From: Zantedeschia hybrid cultivar
Taxonomy: Eukaryota; Streptophyta; Magnoliopsida; Alismatales; Araceae
Length of the DNA: 64,000 nt
Assembly: GCA_030544215.1 (NCBI GenBank)
Contig: JARZZO010000013.1
Span: 27,077,229 to 27,141,228 of the forward strand
Direction of reading: 5' to 3'
The position numbers were made by a program, and so were the translations under genes. Numbering within the stretch: the first letter of the stretch is position 1; each line of letters starts with the position of its first letter. A model generated the notes under the pieces. It was not told the origin of the DNA, did not search any database, and saw only the letters and a list, made by a program, of their open reading frames with translations. This document shows positions 1 to 11,046 of this stretch, piece after piece.

Positions 1-270
1 CGAAAAGGTGGTAAAAAGTGAAAAAGGTTGGCCAAAAGGTGGAAGGCAGGGGGTGGCCTTCGAAGGAGGTGGAAGGCGGACTGGCTGGCCTTCGAAGGGT
101 GGTGGAAGGCGAGGGGTGGCCTTTCACGAAAAGGTAGATAGAGTCAGGATTTGGTTAATAGGCTTAGTTGCTAGCGGGCTGAGATGGCTAAATGAGGGGA
201 TTTTGGTGATGAAGGGCTAATAATGGATGGGACTCATGACCAAAAGGGTGGTCCAAAATCGGTGTCTACA
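1..270 (-). mobile_element. Tat element 3' LTR, terminal part
   Basis: Near-identical to 28762-29031, ending GGTCCAAAATCGGTGTCTACA-type sequence with a terminal CA. The rest of the LTR lies left of the window. It contains the last few TGGAAGGC/GCCTTCC inverted-repeat modules. Immediately to its right a pyrimidine stretch (CCCTTCC, about 275-281) reads as a purine tract on the minus strand and could be the polypurine tract. Confidence 0.8.
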
Positions 271-1284
271 AATGCCCTTCCGGGACACCTGTTTTGCAGT
301 GGAGCGGAACGGAATGATAAATAGGTGTGCCGGAAATCGAACCAGATTTTGGACAGCCCGGAGAAGGATGAGCTATATCCAAAGATGATATGCGAATGCG
401 GAAAATGCATGAAGGCTGACTATTTGAGTTGCAAGAGTGGTTTAAGAAAAGGAACAAAGTTCAGTACTAGAAAATCACAGTCCGTGGGACCCTCGGGTGC
501 TGGAACCGCGAGGCCTTGGCGCACTAGCATGTAGCGATCTGGTCCAAGGGGATCTCGAGCATGAAAGGTGTAGGAGTGTGACTTGAAGAACTCTCGACAC
601 AACGGGCGCGCAGTGGCCTGGCGTATCATGGGATCGCCAAGTGAGAGAATCTCAAGCACACGTATTGAAAAAAAAGATGAGGTCTTGCAATTCGAAGGGT
701 CAACAGACGTACGATCGCCAAACTCACAGATCAGCGATGGGTTAAGCAGAGTGATGAATTATGGTCATTTCCCCTAGGGCGAGGATGAGTGCTTATGCAA
801 ATGCATGCTGGGTTGAAATTAAAAACAAATTCCTAATGCAATTCCTAATGCAAACATGAGGGGTTTAGTGGACAATCGAATAACTTGGGGAATATAGACT
901 CCTCATTGTTTTGTTTAAAGAGAAACTCAGAGTCTATACGCCCGAAGTTATTAGCCTCCTGTGTCTTCGGTCCTATTTGCCTCCGATTTCCTGCAGCTGC
1001 AAAAACGCATATTAGCAACGTTCACATATTCAATAATCACAATATTAAACATTAAACTGCAGGAGGATAAGAAGCAAATGTTTAGTTTTGAGTCGAAGCC
1101 GATATGGAAGATATGGCTATTCTATTGGTAGAATGTCAATCCAATATGGCTTCGACTCGATTTCCAAGAAGAGCCATTAATATATTGATCAAGGTGGTCT
1201 TTTAATCCTGGGGTGAGGTTACCTCCTCGAAGAGGAGGGAGAAAGGCACTTTGTCTTCTCGTGGATGGGCTTTCTCTAAAGTGG
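271..1284. other. Tat 3' spacer, no gene recognised
   Basis: Non-coding sequence between the 3' LTR and the first antisense gene. Short open frames here have no recognisable domain. Nothing else was identified. Confidence 0.5.
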
Positions 1285-1378
1285 TAGAAGGCTAGCTGGC
1301 TTGCCTTCTACGAAAAGGTGGAAGGCCAACTAGCCTGCCTTCCATGAAGTGGTGGAAGGCAAAGGGGCATGCCGTCCA
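1285..1378. repeat. Three 26-bp palindromic modules upstream of the first PMD-type gene
   Basis: Modules at 1285-1310, 1319-1344 and 1353-1378 start 34 bp apart. Each has arms of the type TGGAAGGC and GCCTTCCA around a variable 10-bp centre. They end about 140 bp before the start codon of the gene at 1516, so they lie in its putative promoter or 5' UTR. The same arm sequence occurs in the Tat LTRs at 28519-28889 and 31960-32175. Confidence 0.85.
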
Positions 1379-1515
1379 CAAGAGGGGAAAAGAAAAAGAT
1401 ATGCATGCCTCTCCGTCTTTTATGGGATGTGGAAAAGGTTGTGATTATCCCGTAGCCTTAAAAGGGGAGGGTTGTCGCGGGGCTTTCTTCCAGAACTCCA
1501 TTTTTCTGTGAAAAG

Positions 1516-2902
1516 ATGGCTTCGTCTTCTGCTCGCGCTGCTGCCAAAGAGCCTCAAGTTCTATCCGATGTGGAAGGCCACCTCAGCAACCTGGTGGCCC
1601 ACGGACAGGTATGCTTGAACCTTTGTGTTGTCCGTCTCGACTCTCTCTCTTGTTTCTTGACTTTTGGTTGCCTTGCAGCCTCTTCCAAAATTTCCTGACG
1701 CTAGGCATACCCGCAAGTATGCATGGCTTGCGGCCCTGCTGGACGTGATTACCCTGAGCATGAGGGTATACATGCATCGATGGAACTTGACCCGTTCCAT
1801 CGTGTTTGCAAAATGGTTCACTTTCATCCACTGGCACTAGGAAGGGCTGGGTGCGCTGCTGGAGCTGTGGCATTCGGAAACACACACATTTGTGTTCCGA
1901 GAGTTTGAGGCAACGGTCTTGCTAGAGGAGGTGGAGACCTTCTATGGCTGGGAGGGCCTAGCCACCGGTGATCCCTCTGGTTTGCCTGCATGGGAGGAGA
2001 TTTTCGCTGATATTGTGCAAGACAAACGGGAGGTATGCCGCATGACTAACAGTCGAGGGATCCTCATCGATCGCCTTGCATACTGGTTGATTCGGGAGAT
2101 TAAGAGCAAGGCGGTCGAATCCGAGAGGCTGATGCGAGGCTTGTGCCTGGTTCTTGGGGGAGTCCTATGGTTTCCCACTACGGGCTCGGTGCTTGAGAGG
2201 GAGTATGTGAGCGTGCTGAGTTTATTGTGGAGAGGCCACTCTCTTGCCCCGGTGATCTTGTCACACCTGTACGGAGGGCTCAGCCACATTAGCATGGGGC
2301 GATCTGTGAGGGGAAGTTTGTTCACCTTACAACTGTGGATGGAGATGCATGTATCCTTTGATTTTGATGAAAATGTAACTTCTGCCTCGAGGATTTTTCA
2401 GCACAGCGCATGGTACCCTGCACGCTCGCTCTTTGGTCCTGAAGATCAAGTCAGGTGTCTCACGGCTCATCTCAAGACGCGGGACGACTGGCGTGATTAC
2501 CTGAATTTCCTGCGTGTGGAGAACTTTATATTTGTCCCAATGATCCTTAGAAACATGGAGTTCACCATGAGGGCTTCTCGCGAGCGTGAGTTGTGGCTAA
2601 TTGGCCCTGACGAGTTAGCCGTGTATCAAGGACATCGCTGCCATCTTCAGATCGGAGTTCCCAGACAGATACCACTCCCCGCCTTGCATGACACACTGAT
2701 CGTGCCGAGACACACTGGGTACGCGAGGGAGGCTCAAGCAATAGAGCGGTTCCGACGTGCATGGCACCGTCACTCCAGATTCACCAAGGCACGTCTTGAC
2801 GTAGCAGAGACTTCAAACGAAGTCAAAATATATGTAGGCTATTTGGCCAATGTCCGTCCTGCTGTTTGTGCCTTTTTAATAGGCCGTAGAGCATTGGAAT
2901 AA
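1516..2902 (+). pseudogene. DUF7745/PMD-like transposon-associated gene, two exons, one nonsense codon
   Basis: Exon 1 is 1516-1608 (31 codons, beginning MASSSARAAAKEPQ). A 70-bp GT-AG intron (1609-1678) follows, then exon 2 at 1679-2902; phase is kept across the junction. The 438-residue product is broken by TAG at 1838-1840 (codon 85). The remaining frame 1841-2899 is open. Segments such as HSETHTFVFREFEATVLLEE and an internal hydrophobic helical region resemble the DUF7745/PMD class of proteins carried by plant transposons; I favour DUF7745 but cannot separate it from a divergent PMD. It lies antisense in the 3' spacer of the Tat element, head-to-tail with the PMD gene at 3345. No enzymatic role is known for this class; a nucleic-acid or silencing-related role is only inference. 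Confidence 0.7.
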
Positions 2903-3014
2903 TGTAGCCCTTCAATTTTCAATGAATAATACCAATTTTGTTTTTTGTGAAATTCCCTTCCAAGAACTTAAGCAAACTGCCCCGATTAGTGAATAGGCTA
3001 ACCATCCATGTGGC

Positions 3015-3231
3015 GGACGGCCAGCACGCTGGCCGTCCACGCGCTCAGACGGCCCGTGCGTGGCCGTCCGAGCCCGCGGACGGCCAGCGCCTGGCCATCC
3101 ACACGGGCGGCCAGCGTGTGGCCGTCCGAACCCGTGGACGGCCAGCGCCTGGCCGTCCGCGCCAGCCACACACCGGTGGACGGCCAGCGCGTGGCCGTCC
3201 ACGCCAGCGGACGGCCAGCGCATGGCCGTCC
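3015..3231. repeat. Seven GGACGGCC/GGCCGTCC palindromes
   Basis: Modules of 23-24 bp start at 3015, 3047, 3078, 3105, 3136, 3178 and 3209. The arms GGACGGCC and GGCCGTCC are conserved and the 7-8 central bases vary. Spacers are 4-19 bp and most starts are 31-32 bp apart. The array lies between the two antisense genes, about 115 bp before the PMD start at 3345. Confidence 0.9.
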
Positions 3232-3344
3232 ACGCGCGGTTTTAAGAAATCCCTGGGTTCTCTTCTCCTCCACTCTCACCCCTGTTCATCTTCTCCTCCG
3301 TTTCCAAAATCTTCCGACCTTCCCAACCTTCTAGCCTTCCATCC

Positions 3345-6267
3345 ATGGTGAGAGTATGGCTCCCCCGTTCCCTTAGGAGGAGGAGGACAGGCGACGGTGA
3401 TGGAGCAAGCTCCAGTGGCGGCGGCGGCGATGAAGACTTCCATGGAGGCGGCGACGAGGACGTCCGCGGCGGCGAAGAGGAAGCTCTTCGCGGCGGCGGC
3501 GACGCCGGAGAGGAAGAAGAAGAAGAGGAAGGAGAAGAAGGAACGACGGCAGCGACAGAGGAAGATGAAGAAGACGAAGACGGGGGTGATGGAGAGGAAG
3601 AAGAAGGAGAAGGTGACGGAGAGGACGGCGGCAACGGGGAGGTGCCCTCGAAGAAGAAGGTGAGTTTTTTATTTTTGTTTTCTGTTTTGGAAACGCAGGG
3701 AGGACGGCAGGCCGAGCCGCCGCCCGTCCGCACGGACGGCGGGCGATCCCGCCGTCCGCCCGCGCAGACGGCGGGCGGCCCCGCTGTCCTCCCGTGCGGG
3801 CGGCGGGCCGCCCCGCCGTCCGCGCGTACGGACGGGGGCTCGCTGCCTTGCCAACTTCAAATCTTTATGTATATGCTTATGCCCCTAACTTCTGATTTTT
3901 TTTGGATTTTCAGGGTCCCCAGAGAGTCCGAGGCCGAGTTTCATGGGAGCTGGTCTGGGCCTGGTACCACGCACTGCCTGATCGACTCCTCTTCCAGGTG
4001 GACGCATTTGGGCTCGGGCCACTATTCCGGGTCCGACCGTTCATAGTGGATGCGCCATTCTTAGTGGCTCTTCGGGAGTGCTGGGACAACAGATGCAGGG
4101 CCTTCGTCATGCCGTGGGGACACATGCTGCCCACACTGGAGGACGTCTCCTTCTTGACGAGCCTGCCGGTCATCGGAGATCCAGTAGTGGGTCCCGAGCT
4201 CAGGGACTACAGGCAGCTGTCCGATCGCCTCCTAGGCAAGGGGTATTACCGGGTCCAAGGAGCGCTATCTCACATACCCCTCGGACACTTCGCTCGGTCT
4301 GTGGGGTTGAGCCGGGTGCGACGGATGCCGAGCGAGACTTTGGAGGCTTTCGCAGAGAGAGTGGAAGCGCTCTTGGACTTGGATGGCCGATCGGATGACG
4401 AGAACCTACAGATCTTTCTCTTGTTCTTCTTCGGGAGGTTGCTATTTCCCACAGCTTCAGATAGGGTCAATCTGAAGTACCTGCCGCTGTTGGAGGACCT
4501 TCAGGCGGCGAAGAAGATGGCGTGGGGAGTTGCAATGCTAGGTCATCTTTTCTCCCACCTGGTGGGCTACCGCCAGGGCTCTAGCAACTTGGGTGGGTTC
4601 ACCCCTTTTCTCCAGGTAATCCTCTTGGTTGTGGATCTCCATCCTCACTTGTGTTGATTGGCACTGACTGTGTTGTCTCTTGCAGATCTGGGGTTACACC
4701 CGCTTTCCCATCGGCCGAGGGAATGTTTCTGCGGATCGTGAGGGATGGACCCCTCTGATGGCACGGTGGGAGGTGATCCGGGATTATCGCCCAGTGATGT
4801 ACCGCATGGAGGACATCCGCGCCCAGCTCGACACATTCCCTCCTCATATGGTGAGTCATTTGAAATATATGTGCATCTGAACAAATGATTAGGTCTAATC
4901 CTTTGTTCCATTCAGGTGGTGTGGATGCCATACGCAGAGGAGGACCTGGCCGATCATCCATAGGTGTCCCAGAGCCTCTCTCAGTTCCGGCGGGAGGTGC
5001 CCCTACTGGGCTTGAACATTTGTGACGGCCTCTTTGTCCGGATGGCCTACCGCACATGGGGATGGCATCAGCCTCTACTCGCCTATCCGACGTATCCTGA
5101 TTTGAACCGTGGTCGTCGCCGATCTTCTGCTATTGGTCAGGATTGGCGAGTAGTGAGGCGGGCTGAGATTGACGTGTGGCACCGCACCGGGGATGCCCTG
5201 CAGGAGGATAAATCCCTGCGAAACAGCTTCAGGTACATGGGGGATTATGCCCGGCGGTACTCAAACCGCATGTTTCTGTATGCGCGACGGGTACGTCACT
5301 CTAACTGCTCAGTCTATTCCACTTAAGTTTTCCATGGACTAACCTTAGTGATATTCCTGCAACAGATGCCTGAAACTGAAGCCGTGCAGACCCTAAAGAA
5401 TCAGAATGAGATTCTGGTTCTGCAGACGAGCGATCTGCTTGTCCAGATTAGGGAATTGGTAAGAATTCTGATTTCTAAATTAGGGTATGAGGTTGTCCAT
5501 TTTATCTTTGTGAAAAACTCTTGTGATGCAGAGAGAGGCGCTAGCCCGCCACGGGCTGCGAGGGGATCCAGGTGTGGGCTCGTCATCCTAGGGGCCAACT
5601 GCCCCTGCTGATTGGGAGGCGAGACTGCAAGATGCACTCCGCCGGGCAGAGGCCCGAGAGGCGGATTTGGCACAACAGGTGAGACTTGTTCTGCTCTTGT
5701 GTTATAATGATTGAGTATGTCTGACCCTGAATTTCTTTGCAGCGCCAGGAATTGGAGACCGCCTTGGCGAGGGCGCAAGAGCTGGAAAGCCTAAATCAGC
5801 AGTTGAGAGGCCAGGTTTTGGTGGAGTGGACAGCTCGGGCCAGGGCAAGAGAGGGATCCCACCCGGACGTGTACTGGGAGGGTAAGATGGCTGGCTTACG
5901 GGAGGAGCTGACGAGGTCGCAGACAGAGGTGCGGGAGATTGATTTCAAGTACCGAACCCTGTGGGACCGAGTAATGAAGAAGGGGCGAGAGCGAGCTACG
6001 AGATCCAGCACACAGAGTCCAGGAGCTCGTCCCCCCATTCCTACCCCGTCAGCTAGCCAAGCACCTGCTGGGAGCTCCGTCTTCAGAGACCTCGACTCTC
6101 TTCTAGCTGAGGATGCGTGGAGAGCATTGCGACCCGCTGGCTCGTCGGGGTCTATGCGTCCAGCGTCAGGGCATCGCCGTGCTCGTGAGGACGACGCTGA
6201 GAGCCAGATGAGGCACCCCTCCCGAGATAAGAGAGATGACGATGCGGAGGGAAGGGGGAAGGATTGA
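3345..6267 (+). pseudogene. Plant mobile domain (PMD) gene, seven exons, two nonsense codons
   Basis: GT-AG exons, all phase 0: 3345-3659, 3914-4615, 4686-4850, 4916-5290, 5366-5458, 5532-5678 and 5743-6267, for a 773-residue model. Residues 1-105 are Arg-, Gly- and Glu/Asp-rich and very acidic. The PMD core (PF10536 type) is in exons 2-4, with the hallmark FVMPWGHMLPTLEDVSFL near residues 165-180. Exons 5-7 encode Glu/Gln/Leu-rich coiled coil (for example QELETALARAQELESLNQ) and a basic tail. Stops TAG at 4961-4963 (codon 410) and TAG at 5589-5591 (codon 570) break it. PMD proteins of plants (MAIN/MAIL class) act in the nucleus and are linked to transposon silencing, and PMDs are also carried by transposons. 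This copy is antisense to the host Tat element. The start is chosen because the frame must join phase 0 at 3659; the upstream frame is not excluded. Confidence 0.85.
3702..3821. repeat. Four GC-rich palindromes inside PMD intron 1
   Basis: Modules start at 3702, 3734, 3766 and 3798, exactly 32 bp apart. The clearest (3734-3757, 3766-3789, 3798-3821) are 24 bp with arms GGACGGCGGG and CCCGCCGTCC. The array fills most of the GC-rich part of the 254-bp intron between 3660 and 3913. Confidence 0.85.
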
Positions 6268-7953
6268 GAGGAAGAGGGATTGGGAGCTGATACAGGGGTA
6301 TGCCCCTGTGTCGTGATGATGTATGATTATGATGTTATGCTTGCATATTTCACTGGGCACTTCTTTGTTTTGCTTTCTGTTCGTACATGTTATTCCTGCA
6401 TGCACAACATTGGGGAAACTGTTAGTAGTATCCGTTTTCGGCCCCTTACCCAAAAAAGAGCAACTACCTTTTCCCTAGCCTTCGCATAGGGTCAAGGGGC
6501 CGTGTCCTACTAACCAGACGAATGGAAGAATATTGAAACTAATGCGGCAAGTAAATATGCAAATGCTGGTAGATATTAACAAATGAGATGTGTGGTAAAA
6601 AACATGTTTTTTATTCCATCTAGCTGGTGACTGCCCAGACTTAGCCTGGTCGAATGATGAAAGGGAAATGCACACTCAACTTCCCAGGTATCCTAAGCTT
6701 GCATCTAGATTGATTTGGGCCTCTAGACTCCTCAAACTAACCTTGACCAGTTAAGACTCATACTGATGACAATACCGTCATGCCATGCTTAGGCTCCTAG
6801 CTGCTTCCGACCACCAAGTTTGCCCAAAAAGTTTTCAAGGTAAATAATTTGCCCGACCATGGTCTCTTTCCTCACAATCTAGAAGGTATATGATGGAACA
6901 CCTTGGAACCCTAACGGTCAACCGCACGACACTGACCCGAAATCAGACGCCGTCGCACCGATTGGTGACGCGCATGCATTGACCTAAGCCCGAAGTTTTC
7001 GAGAGTATACATCGAGATTATGGTTAAGAAATTAGTTCACCAGAAACATCGACATTACTCTTCACCCATTTTAGACTCCTGTGATCTTGTGAGCATGTGA
7101 CGATTTTTTGAAAAGCGAACCATTTTAAAATGATGTTCGGTCTTTAGACAGCTATCTCGTGCTAACCTTGAGGGGGAAAAGTGAAGAAATTTTGGAGGTA
7201 AACCTCGCAGGAGGATTGACAAAACCGTTAAAAGGACGAGCTGTGACAAAACGGACTCCTTTTGACCTCCTAAATGCCCCTATTTTGACTTTTCAGGCCT
7301 TTATTAGATTTCATGGCTAGGCACGGTCACGACCAGGCTTTTTTTCATGATTGCTTGAACCCCCTTTTTCTCTTTTCCTTTTTTTTTTTTTTTTTGCTCG
7401 ACATTTTGGGGTTATTTGATATTCCGCCTGCGGGGACACTGCCCTCTTCACGTGCTCTGGTCTTTTACATTTCAATTTTGGGCCCTTTTGAGGGGTTACA
7501 TCTATCGGGTTGTGGAGGAACCACAATTTGCTGAGCTCGACCGTTTAAGGGCGTCAACTGTCCTGATCGGTCGAGAGACGAAGAGCAAAGGTTGCATTTT
7601 GATAGTGTACTAAAGACTTGGAACTCATTTCAAAAAGGTTCTCTTTTGAAAAAACGTGTAAGTGTGTACATCTCAGGATGATCAGAGGGATCCGTATGAA
7701 AGTAAAGTAGACACGTCCAAGGTTCTGGTGGACCAAAATCTTAGCCAAACCTTAATGTTAACCCGATCTATCATGCAACTAGACTTAGACAGGGGTTATA
7801 TGGCAGTCACCAGACAGTTGGATTTTGTGTTTTTTGATTTTTTTGTTTTTTTGTCATTTTCATAGGAGTATGTACATATTTACAAATATTTTTGATGCTT
7901 TTTGAATATTTGATTTTCTTTGAGATTTTTGATTTTTTGATTTTTTTGTGTTT
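6268..7953. other. Tat spacer between PMD gene and end of pol
   Basis: No coding domain recognised on either strand. It contains a 17-base T run (about 7379-7395) following a pyrimidine-rich stretch, and AT-rich low-complexity sequence with runs of TTTTTGATTTTT around 7830-7950. Confidence 0.5.
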
Positions 7954-8606
7954 TCACGGATAAAACTTCTTCAGATATACCCCATTCCATGGGTGGGGCA
8001 ATTCCTCTCCTTTCTCATTGATTAAGCGGTAAGCGTTACCCGAGTATGCTTCCTTGATTACAAATGGACCTTCTCAATTTTCTTGCAATTTGCTCCTGGG
8101 ACCATGAATTTTGATCATTTTTCTTTTAAGTACTATTTCTCCAATTTCAAACTTTCTTTCGAGAACCTTCTTTGCCTCAGAATCTTGCGATCCTATTTCT
8201 GTAAACTTTAGCATGGTTCGCCGCCATCATCCTTTTTTCGTCTAATAGTTCCAATTGGGTTAACATGGCCTTACGACGCTCGGCGTCGCCAATTCCATTG
8301 TCCAACTGTACTCTTAGAGAAGGAAAGAGAATCTCATATGGAAGTACTGCATCTATTCCGAATGTTAGTGAATAAGGTGTTTGTCCGGTGGGGGTTCGGA
8401 CAGAAGTACGGTACGCCCAAAGAGCTTCTACTGGGCGATCCGGCCAGTTTGAATAATTATGTGATCTGCAAGTTCTTTTAATGATTCGAATGAGAGTTTT
8501 ATTGGTGGCTTCAGCCTAACCATTTCCTTGTGGGTAGTAAGGCGAAGAATGATGCAAGTTGAGGCCATACTTACTGCACATGTCCTGGAGCTCTTGGGAG
8601 ATAAAT
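7954..8606 (-). pseudogene. Tat integrase C-terminal part, beyond the solo-LTR insertion
   Basis: Minus-strand translation continues the integrase after the TDNGPQF motif: a segment containing SSPYYPQGNG, then the DDE glutamate (AEATNKTL), then a C-terminal domain ending LPHPWNGVYLKKFYP and TGA at 7956-7954. Breaks: TAG at 8518-8516 just before the catalytic Glu (normally Gln), a one-base shift near 8180, and TGA at 8076-8074 in place of a Trp codon. Removing 8607-11046 and one TAAAT copy keeps frame with the sequence at 11052 and above. Confidence 0.85.
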
Positions 8607-11046
8607 TGTAAGGACTGAGGCTTTCGGATCCGGTTTTCGGGGTCGGACCCTGTAGTTCAAGCTCCAGTGGGGCTGAGACTCTGTGATGTTTCGCGTCGAG
8701 TAGGCTCAACGCGGTTTAAACGGCGTCCAGCAATGCAGACGCGTTTTAGCCTGTGCCACGTGGGTGCCACGTGGGCTGGCTTTGGGCCGCGAGAGTACGG
8801 CCCTGACATGTCGTCTGAACGGCGTCCGTGAGGCACGACGCCTTTCAGACTGCGACTCTGGGTTGTCAGAGTACGGCGCCAGTCTTGTCGTCTGAACGGC
8901 GTCTTGTATGGAAGACGCATTTCAGACCTCTGACAGAGCGTTGCAGAGTTTTGTCAGAGCAGCCGTCACGTCAACTGATATGCATCCGTACATCTCGACG
9001 CGTTTTAGCCAGTCTCTGGTTAACCCCGCAAGCCCTCCTTCTTTCCCTCATTTTTCTTCCTTCTCTCTTTCTCTCCTCCCTTTCGGCGACTCCGGCGACG
9101 ACCCATTCTCCTCCCTCTTTTCCTCCCACCACTTCGTCCTTCCCTTCACTCCATCACCCACCTAGCTCCCACCACTACCACCTCCACTTCCTCCGCGGCG
9201 TTTACTCTCCGGACGGCGGCCGACGTCTCGGTGGAGTAAGGACGACCACGGCGGTACCGGCAGCGGCGTGGGGTGAGACGGGTGGACGGCTTGGAGCTTG
9301 GAGGAGTTCAAGTAACCGGTAGGGTGACGGTTCCCCTAGTGTTGTGTTTTAAACCATGTTTCCCCCGTTTAAAGCATGTTATAGATCTGTGGTTTTGGGG
9401 TAGAATGAGCATGTTAGGGGCTTTTCCTTGATGGGAATGGGAGTTTCTATGAATGTGGATTTATGATGCTTTGGTTTGCCCTCTTTCTCCTCTGTTTTTG
9501 GGGTTTTTGGGGGTTGGAAAGGGAGCCTTCGGGCAGGAGACAGAACCTGGTTTCTGGCGCTAAAAGACGTCGTGCATGGACGACGCCTTTCAGAAGGGCG
9601 TCGGGCCATCATGACGCCTTTTAGGCAGAGATCGTTCCACTAAGGCTCTGTCAGTTCGGGGATTCTAGCACTGAAAGACGTCATGCCTGTTCGACGCGAT
9701 TTGGAATAGCGTCGGGTTAACATGACGCCTTTTAAGGCAGAAATCCCCCGCTTAAGGTTTTCTGCTAATTCCGGTTTTTCTGTGTGAATGGCGTCTGATG
9801 ATGTTGACGCCTTTTAAAAGGCGACCTCTGGTGTCGACGCCTTTTAGGCCAGACTCTGAGGCCGGTATTTCATGAACTAGTTTAGGGTGCTTGAATGGCA
9901 TCGGCCTTGGACGACGCGATTCAAGACAGAACCACATTAATCCATGCTAGTAAAATGTGTTTACACTGCTAGATAGTTGGTTAAATACATGCTTTAGTAG
10001 ACTCGATAATGATGAACTCTTCGTGACCGAATGGCACTGCGTTGTATGTCGTGCGACCGTAGACTTCTTCCGTGACCGGATCGCACCGTGCCGTGTTTTA
10101 TGTTTCGGTGGACCTAAAGTGACAGTTGTAGCGTTCTACACCCTGTGTCGGTGCGGAGGGACATAGCACTGACGGGAGCAGTGGCGGGGTGATGCCTAGT
10201 GGAGAGGGTCACCTGGTGAACCCCGGGGTTAGCTAGCTTGTACCGGTGTCGGAGTGGTACCTTTGGAGTGTCACTCGTGCTGGGGGAAGGAGTAACCACC
10301 TGAGCCAGTTGGGCCGGAGTAGCCAGCGTGCTATCCGAGGGGTTACTGTTTGGTCTCAGCGGGTCGGTGTTTGCTGAGGGAAGGAGTGACCGCCGAGGTG
10401 GCCAGCGTGCTATCCGAGGGGTTACTGTTTGGTCTCAGCGGGTCGATGTTTCTCCCACTTTCGTTGTGTAGTTGACGTGTTTTAAGGATACGCCGAATTA
10501 CGGGTTCCCTGATAAATTGGAATTATGCATGTTAATTATACTTCGAATGCATGTGATTCATGTTGAGATTTAGGCATAGCAATTACTGCCTTTCATGGTT
10601 ATATATCTCTGCTGTACTTTTCACTTGTGGGTGTGTGTGTGGGCAGTGGGGATCGAAGGATCCCTACTGAGTCTTTTTGTTGAGACTCACCCCTGCGGCT
10701 TTCAGGTGAGGACTCCAGGCAGACTTAGCGAGGGTTGTGCGGCTGTGCGTTGAGCGTCGTCGGCTGTTGTTCCGGGGTATGCCCCGACGTAGTTGTTATC
10801 TTTATTTCTGGCCTGTATGTATAATCATTTCTTTTCTGTTGGAGTATGTAATTATTTGTTGTATCGAGTCGCATTGTAATAACTTTTAATTTCTGCATTT
10901 TCCTTTCAATTCAATGCGATGTGAATGTTTAGCTTAGTTGATTATTTATTTCCCAGACTTACTTAGATCCTGGTTTGGTTCCAAATTAATGATTCGGTAC
11001 CCATTTAGTAATCGGATCCCCGATTATAGGGTGGCGGGTCGTTACA
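8607..11046 (+). mobile_element. Solo LTR of a chromovirus family
   Basis: Begins TGTAAGGACTGAGG and ends GGCGGGTCGTTACA, flanked by TAAAT at 8602-8606 and 11047-11051. It matches the ends of the LTR at 55835-56031 in reverse complement, and the outermost bases of the LTRs at 57630-60321 and 61895-64000. No internal region is present, so it is the product of LTR-LTR recombination. Orientation is element-sense on the plus strand, opposite to the host Tat element. It contains ten 12-10-12 inverted-repeat modules. Confidence 0.92.
8716..9924. repeat. Ten inverted-repeat modules, 12-bp arms and 10-bp centre
   Basis: 34-bp modules start at 8716, 8815, 8892, 9560, 9591, 9671, 9702, 9784, 9814 and 9891. 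The left arm is close to CTGAACGGCGTC or CTAAAAGACGTC, the right arm close to GACGCCTTTTAG or GACGCCTTTCAG, and the central ten bases are different each time. Neighbouring pairs overlap by 3-4 bases (starts 30-31 bp apart). A half module (GACGCGTTTTAG) is at about 8997-9008. Confidence 0.9.

Noticed and set aside
3015..3231. CRISPR array
   Set aside because: Regular palindromic repeats with spacers resemble one, but the arms rather than a whole repeat are conserved, the spacers are only 4-19 bp, and the context is plant retrotransposon DNA with no cas genes.
3242..3733. Minus-strand Ser/Pro-rich open frame
   Set aside because: Mirror image of the acidic first exon of the PMD gene; low complexity, no domain.
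8428..8709. 93-residue minus-strand frame
   Set aside because: Out of phase with the integrase and crosses the LTR insertion boundary.
9560..9924. Modules as intrinsic transcription terminators
   Set aside because: Stem-loops without U-tracts, and bacterial-type termination is not relevant in a plant nuclear context.
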